Positions 1 through 4,061 of a stretch of 6,022 nt of DNA are shown here, in pieces. Below the pieces are notes generated by a model that was not told the DNA's origin, did no database searches, and saw only the letters and a list, made by a program, of their open reading frames with translations. This DNA comes from Planctomycetota bacterium. Lineage in GTDB: Bacteria; Planctomycetota; Phycisphaerae; Sedimentisphaerales; Anaerohalosphaeraceae. Both the position numbers and the translations under genes were made by a program. Every line of letters begins with the position of its first letter. Within the stretch, counting starts at the first letter, position 1. The stretch lies in the NCBI GenBank assembly GCA_030637065.1, contig DAOVVQ010000239.1:1-6022 (forward strand), read 5' to 3'.

Positions 1-422
1 ACTGTAAAGAGCATCTTGCCGACGCCGGCGTGATGACCGCATGTCAGCCCGGCGCGTCCGTTCAGGGCGATATCGACTTCGGATGGGAGATCGTGACGGA
101 ACTTGCCCGGCTCGACATCGGTCAGGCGATCGCGGTCAGGGAAAAGGAGACCATCGCAGTCGAGGCGATCGAGGGGACCGCCCGGATGATAGAGCGTGCC
201 GGCAAACTGTGTGCCAGGGGCGGCTGGACTCTTATCAAGGTGGCCAAGCCCAATCAGGACATGCGATTCGACGTCCCGTGCGTCGGGCCCGATACGATCG
301 AAAGCCTGGCGGCAAACGGCGGAAAGTGCCTCGTGGTGCAGAAGGAAAAAACGATAATTATCGATAAACCCGAGACGATCGAACTGGCCAACCGGCTTGG
401 CATCGCGATCGTGGGTAATTGA
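1..422 (+). CDS. lpxI: UDP-2,3-diacylglucosamine pyrophosphatase LpxI, C-terminal part (5' truncated by window edge)
   Basis: LpxI hydrolyses UDP-2,3-diacylglucosamine to lipid X (2,3-diacylglucosamine 1-phosphate) and UMP, the fourth step of lipid A synthesis at the inner membrane; it replaces LpxH in many bacteria. The open frame runs in from the left edge (first whole codon at 3) and ends at TGA 420-422, giving 139 visible residues, about half of the usual 270-280. Recognition rests on the conserved C-terminal block: VEAIEGT (visible residues 53-59), VKVAKP-type IKVAKPNQDMRFDVP (about 78-92) and VGPDTIE (94-100), then a GIAIVG ending. The Asp in the RFDVP stretch probably holds the catalytic position known from Caulobacter LpxI, but I could not align it. 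In-frame GTG/ATG codons at 30 and 33 are internal, because the family sequence continues upstream of them. The following kinase gene starts at or just after its stop, so the two are probably co-transcribed. No frameshift or missing block is visible. Confidence 0.93.
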   Translation, partial: CKEHLADAGVMTACQPGASVQGDIDFGWEIVTELARLDIGQAIAVREKETIAVEAIEGTARMIERAGKLCARGGWTLIKVAKPNQDMRFDVPCVGPDTIESLAANGGKCLVVQKEKTIIIDKPETIELANRLGIAIVGN

Positions 423-433
423 CAGTGTTGAAT

Positions 434-1264
434 ATGACTTGTTTCGCCAGGCATTACAGGGGGTTTTACCGGACACGTGTCAAGGGTTGGAGTTTGTATG
501 TCAGCGAGTCTTTTGCGGGGGCAAATTCCGGGTGCAAGGCGACTGCCTCAGATATCGTTGACGGGATGCGCGGGCCGTTTAAGAGGGTTCCGGCGAGCCA
601 GTTCGCAAAAGTATTCGAGTGTACGATCCGCTTTGGCTCGGTTTGCCACGATCTGTTCATGAAGGAATATCTCTATCGTTCGGTCTGGGATTTTGTCAAG
701 CACCTTATTCGTCCCAGCCGGGCGAGGCGGGCATTTGATGCGTCGATAATGCTCGCGGAAAACGGCCTGTCCAGCCCCGAAATAATCGCATTGGGCCGGG
801 CGAAATACGGCTCGTTGTCTTCGGCGGGTTTTGTGCTGACCCGGAAAGTTCAGGATGCAAGGACCATCTACGCCTGTCTTGCGGACAACTGGCGGGCCTC
901 TTCGGTAAAGTCTCTTCGTCAAAGACGCACGCTCATACGGGCACTTGGCGGACAGATCGGTCGTATGCATTCGGTGCAGATATCGCACGGTGACCTGCGG
1001 ACGGGCAATATCCTCGCCGAAGAGACGAATGGGAACTGGAACTTCTGCTTTCTGGACAATGAACGAACACGAAAGCACCGGGCTCTGCCGATGCGCCTGC
1101 GTATAAAGAACCTGGTGCAGATCAGTCTCATCGAGGAAGTGACACGAACGGACCGCCTGCGATTCTTCCTTGCCTACATGGACGAAGATCGGAGCATACG
1201 CAAGGACAGCCGGACGATCCTGCAAAAGGTTGTCGCCGGCATCGAGATGCGAATGCGGAAATGA
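434..1264 (+). CDS. LPS kinase of the Kdo kinase/WaaP (InaA-like) family
   Basis: This is a protein-kinase-fold enzyme of the lipopolysaccharide kinase family, which phosphorylates Kdo or heptose of the LPS inner core on the cytoplasmic side of the inner membrane. Numbering from ATG 434 (276 aa), the catalytic loop is HGDLRTGNIL (185-194) with D187 as the likely base and N192 as metal ligand. The DFG-equivalent is FLDNERTR (206-213) with D208. K77 in FMKEY is the likely ATP-binding lysine. The C-terminal RIKNLVQ and RTDRLRFFLAY segments are also family-typical. A glycine-rich loop is not obvious. An in-frame TAA at 416-418 closes the frame upstream, so the start lies among TTG 419, GTG 425, TTG 428 or ATG 434. 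No strong ribosome site decides this; I chose the ATG, while TTG 419 would overlap the lpxI stop. The acceptor sugar cannot be read from sequence: Kdo is my first guess, heptose second. Confidence 0.85.
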   Translation: MTCFARHYRGFYRTRVKGWSLYVSESFAGANSGCKATASDIVDGMRGPFKRVPASQFAKVFECTIRFGSVCHDLFMKEYLYRSVWDFVKHLIRPSRARRAFDASIMLAENGLSSPEIIALGRAKYGSLSSAGFVLTRKVQDARTIYACLADNWRASSVKSLRQRRTLIRALGGQIGRMHSVQISHGDLRTGNILAEETNGNWNFCFLDNERTRKHRALPMRLRIKNLVQISLIEEVTRTDRLRFFLAYMDEDRSIRKDSRTILQKVVAGIEMRMRK

Positions 1265-1271
1265 GAGGGTG
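1265..1271. other. 7-bp gap between convergent genes
   Basis: The kinase stop (TGA, 1262-1264, plus strand) and the glycosyltransferase stop (TAA on the minus strand, 1272-1274) face each other across 7 bp. There is no room for a separate bidirectional terminator, and I found no stem of five or more GC-rich pairs followed by a T run on either strand nearby. Any terminator must overlap coding sequence, or the transcripts overlap. Confidence 0.8.
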
Positions 1272-2195
1272 TTATCCCGCGTTGCCCGCGATCAGGTCAA
1301 GGGTCTGGGCCGCGATTTGTTCGGGCGTCATCAGGTCCAGGCACTTCGGGCTACGGCACAGATTCGCCTTCCAGCATGGCGCGCAATCCAGCGATACGGT
1401 CAGGTTGCGATTATTCGCATAGCCGGAGACGAGAGGGCTTTCAATGCCTCCGTACAGGGCTACGCAGGGCACCTGGCACGCCGCGGCAAGGTGCATAAGC
1501 CCGCTCGGGTGGGTGATCATCGCGTCGCAGCGGCTCAGCAGGCCGGCCATATTGCGAAACCCCAGATCCCGCCAGTCCTCAGCGCCGGGCAGGACAGGCC
1601 CTTCCGAGGTCATGCCGAACTGCAATGTCGTGACGCTACGATCGCACAGGAGCTTTACGACCGCGGCCCATTTGTCGCGCGGATAGATCTTGGATGGGAT
1701 GGGGGAGTTGGCTTTTCCGTATGGGCAGATGGCGACCAGCGGCCTTTCGAGTTTCTCTGATTCGTCGATCCGGAAGTTCTTCTCGTCGTCGCGGAGGAAT
1801 ATACAAGGCTGATAGCAACGCGTCTCTATCGGCAGAGGCAATCGGTCATAAAGGTCGTCGATGAGATGGACACGGGCATACTTTGGCCGCTTGTGCGTCT
1901 TTAGCGGCCTGTATTCCAGGTCGACGGCTTTTTTGAGAATTGGGTGGCGTTTGGGGAGGTCGTTTATGTTGTAACATCTGAAGATGTCCGGGTTGCCGGC
2001 GAATATCTCGGGGTGCTTGGCCAGGACGATGATTTGCAGTTCGCAATGTTCTCTCGCGATGCCCCTGATGACGGCGGTGACCATGAGGTTGTCTCCGAAG
2101 CCGTGCCTGGCCTTGACGATTAGTGTGTCGCGGGGGTCATAATCTATTGTTTCGCCGCCGATGACAAAAGTGGTTTTGCGTTTTCCAAAAAACAT
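1272..2195 (-). CDS. Family 9 glycosyltransferase, ADP-heptose:LPS heptosyltransferase-like
   Basis: This 307-aa protein has the GT-B layout of the GT9/heptosyltransferase family, which transfers a sugar (classically L,D-heptose from ADP-heptose) to the LPS core at the cytoplasmic face of the inner membrane. The N-terminal domain opens with LIVKARHGFGDN (25-36), where D35 matches the conserved catalytic Asp of the 'GD' motif. The C-terminal domain has RPLVAICPYGK (151-161), DLGFRNMAGLLSRCD (210-224), ITHPSGLMHLAAA (227-239) and a CVALYGGIESP nucleotide-sugar block (244-254). The usual Asp-Ser/Thr-Gly of the donor site reads Pro-Ser-Gly (230-232), so the donor may not be ADP-heptose. A C-x2-C-x5-C-x4-C tail lies at C271, C274, C280 and C285. 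There is no signal peptide or membrane span. It is a clear paralogue of the C-terminal half of the neighbouring fusion gene, 1 bp upstream, so the pair probably arose by tandem duplication and acts in one pathway. Length is slightly short for GT9 (about 320-350). Confidence 0.87.
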   Translation of the reverse strand: MFFGKRKTTFVIGGETIDYDPRDTLIVKARHGFGDNLMVTAVIRGIAREHCELQIIVLAKHPEIFAGNPDIFRCYNINDLPKRHPILKKAVDLEYRPLKTHKRPKYARVHLIDDLYDRLPLPIETRCYQPCIFLRDDEKNFRIDESEKLERPLVAICPYGKANSPIPSKIYPRDKWAAVVKLLCDRSVTTLQFGMTSEGPVLPGAEDWRDLGFRNMAGLLSRCDAMITHPSGLMHLAAACQVPCVALYGGIESPLVSGYANNRNLTVSLDCAPCWKANLCRSPKCLDLMTPEQIAAQTLDLIAGNAG

Positions 2196-2212
2196 TCTAT
2201 TTAACGATCTCC
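2196..2212 (-). promoter_or_regulatory. Coupled stop/start junction with weak ribosome site for the downstream GT9 gene
   Basis: On the minus strand the fusion gene ends TAG (2199-2197), one base follows, and the next gene begins ATG (2195-2193). A GGAG that could serve as a Shine-Dalgarno sequence lies at 2212-2209 inside the upstream coding region, 13 nt before the ATG, which is longer than ideal. The near-contact and the weak spacing suggest translation by reinitiation or coupling. Confidence 0.55.
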
Positions 2213-3993
2213 ATGATCTTCTCGACGACGGTCTCGGGCTTTAACAATTCTTTGCATCGCGGCTTTTTGCAGAGTTCGAGCTGCCAGCAGGGACTGCAAT
2301 CCAGAGAGACGAAGAGGTTGGTATTCTGCGAGTAACCGGAAACGTCAGGGTGCTCGACTCCGCTGAACAGGACCACGCAGGGCACCGAGACCGCCGCAGC
2401 CAAATGCATCAGCCCGCTTACATGCGTGATCAGGGTGTCGCAGCGGGCCAGAACCGCCGCGGTACGGCGATACCCGAGATTGCGATAATCCAAAACGCCC
2501 GCCAGCAGCGGACCTTCGTTTTTGGCGCCAAGCTGCACCACGCTGACACCCTGTTCGATCAGCAGACGCACAACCTGCTGCCACTGCTCGAATGGGTAGA
2601 CCTTGTTTCGTATGGGTTTGTGCTTTGGCCCGCCAAAGGGCGTAATGGCGACGAGCGGCCTTTGGCACTGCTTAAGCCGGCGACTTTTATAGCTTAGCTC
2701 GCGGTCCGTGAGATACATCCTGGGCTTGTAGCAGCGATCCCGGATGTCGATCGGGATACTATCGTACATAAGATCGATCAGATGCCGGGGCGTTTGCCTC
2801 GCCTTGATCTCGGCGTAGGAATACTCGGACAGGCAGACAGCCTTGTCGTAGAGTGCCGGGTTTCTTTTGCGAACGATATACGGATCGAAACAGCTCGATA
2901 TGTGCGGATTGTTCAGAAAAACACCGTCCCGCCGCGTCAACATGCAGATCCGCATCTTCGGATATTGCCTGCGGATGCCTTCGATGACCGCGCTGGCCAT
3001 AATATTATCGCCGTAACCGTGGCCGACATGCAATACCAGAGAATGTTTTGTGTTCCGGCGGTGCCTGCGTCTGCCGGACGGACGGCCAAGTTTATGCGGT
3101 TTTTGCCATTCGATCCGGCTGTTATTGCCTCCGGAGAAATATGCCTTTAACCATCGCGGGTACAGGGCCGCTGCGGAGGGGTTATACCGAATAGCCTGCT
3201 TGTACATGCAGAACTCGGCCTTGTAGCATTTCTCCCGCCGGTAGTATTCCGCCAGTTCGACGCAGGCGCCGGCAAGAAACCGTTTGCCTGACGAGCGTCC
3301 GACAATTTTGTGTCCGCCCAGACGATAGAGAAAACGCTCTGCGACGCGGATCCGGTCTGTTTGTTGGCTGGCCCATTGTGCCGGATCGGGTGATGGAGCC
3401 GAAGACCGCCGCCGAACGATCCCTTCCGAGGGCACGGAAAGGAACCCGGCTGGCCGGCCAAGCCGCAGAATGAAATCGTAGTCAGCTGCGTTGTCGAGAT
3501 TTTCGTCGAAATAGTGGCCCCTGAGCACATCGGCCCTGGCGACCATTGCCCGGCAGCTAATATCCGACGAACCCAGAACCGTTTCGCCGTCCCAGCCGGA
3601 TTTGCAGGATGGCTCCTTAGATGTCGATCCCGGATCCGGCTCTGCAGCCATCGGGACATAGGCGGCATCGTAACCGTCGGCATCCTCCAGGGCAGCCATC
3701 ATAGTCCGAAGATAGTCCCGGTCGTATGTATACTCAGGGTCAATAATGGCAATGTATGAGCCCGAGGCCCCAGCCAGAGCTTCGTTGCACAGGCTCTGAA
3801 ACGTGCCGCCGTCCAGGATGAGATGCCTGATGCGATCGTCCCGGCTCGCCGTCGCCGAAAGGCTGGCATGGCCCTCGGAACCTGCAACGATCAACTCATA
3901 ATCGGCGAAAGACTGCCCTAAGACACCGGAAAGCGTTTCGTCCAGCGTCCGGCTGAGTTGAGCGACCGGAATTATCACACTTAACTTAGGCAT
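2197..3993 (-). CDS. Bifunctional glycosyltransferase: GT2 domain - TPR-like linker - GT9 domain
   Basis: The 598-aa product joins two glycosyltransferase folds. Residues 1 to about 220 are a GT-A family 2 domain: MPKLSVIIPV start, FADYELIVAGS (29-39), a DxD-equivalent IIDPEY (83-88, reading D85-P-E87) and the late acid motif FDENL..ADYDFILRL (162-178) with D171 as likely base. Residues about 237-286 (VELAEYYRREKCYKAEFCMYKQAIRY region) look like one or two TPR-type helix pairs, and 291-316 is a basic linker. Residues 317-598 are GT9: LHVGHGYGDN (321-330, D329), ITHVSGLMHLAAA (522-534), CVVLFSGVEHP (539-549) and cysteines C566, C569, C575, C580. Over 522-589 it matches the adjacent GT9 protein at roughly 60% of positions by hand count. 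The start is ATG 3991-3993 because the GT2 fold begins there and an AGGGA ribosome site sits 7 nt upstream; a longer in-frame reading to 4227 would overlap the propeller gene. Likely role: adding two successive sugars to LPS core or a surface glycan. Sugars are unknown. Confidence 0.87.
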   Translation of the reverse strand: MPKLSVIIPVAQLSRTLDETLSGVLGQSFADYELIVAGSEGHASLSATASRDDRIRHLILDGGTFQSLCNEALAGASGSYIAIIDPEYTYDRDYLRTMMAALEDADGYDAAYVPMAAEPDPGSTSKEPSCKSGWDGETVLGSSDISCRAMVARADVLRGHYFDENLDNAADYDFILRLGRPAGFLSVPSEGIVRRRSSAPSPDPAQWASQQTDRIRVAERFLYRLGGHKIVGRSSGKRFLAGACVELAEYYRREKCYKAEFCMYKQAIRYNPSAAALYPRWLKAYFSGGNNSRIEWQKPHKLGRPSGRRRHRRNTKHSLVLHVGHGYGDNIMASAVIEGIRRQYPKMRICMLTRRDGVFLNNPHISSCFDPYIVRKRNPALYDKAVCLSEYSYAEIKARQTPRHLIDLMYDSIPIDIRDRCYKPRMYLTDRELSYKSRRLKQCQRPLVAITPFGGPKHKPIRNKVYPFEQWQQVVRLLIEQGVSVVQLGAKNEGPLLAGVLDYRNLGYRRTAAVLARCDTLITHVSGLMHLAAAVSVPCVVLFSGVEHPDVSGYSQNTNLFVSLDCSPCWQLELCKKPRCKELLKPETVVEKIMEIVK

Positions 3994-4061
3994 ATCGTAT
4001 TCCCTGCAAGGGCCCCTTCGACCGGTCCCTCGCCACATCCTGTTCGGGATTTGATATTCGG
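3994..4061 (-). other. 68-bp intergenic spacer between propeller gene and glycosyltransferase fusion
   Basis: This is the largest noncoding gap in the window. It holds the ribosome site of the fusion gene and a short inverted repeat around it (CCCT-TGC-AGGG on the minus strand, 4012-4002). I see no convincing -35/-10 pair and no stem followed by a T run, so whether the two genes share a transcript is open. Confidence 0.6.
4001..4005 (-). promoter_or_regulatory. Shine-Dalgarno site deciding the start of the GT2-GT9 gene
   Basis: The minus strand reads AGGGA, then the seven bases ATACGAT, then ATG (3993-3991). This is good spacing and the best ribosome site in the window. It supports the 598-aa start over any upstream in-frame start. 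Confidence 0.75.

Noticed and set aside
548..1225. 225-codon open frame on the minus strand
   Set aside because: It lies fully opposite the LPS kinase, whose family motifs are clear, and its translation shows no recognisable domain. It is a shadow frame.
1250..1300. Possible bidirectional terminator between the convergent genes
   Set aside because: Only stems of four or five pairs can be drawn, with no T run on either side.
1170..1760. 196-codon open frame on the plus strand spanning the convergent junction
   Set aside because: It overlaps the kinase end and lies opposite the GT9 gene; its sequence is Arg/Ala/Gly-rich without motifs, as expected for antisense of a GC-rich gene.
3147..3683. 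178-codon open frame on the minus strand
   Set aside because: It is another frame of the fusion gene itself, with low-complexity Pro/Arg/Ser content and no family signature.
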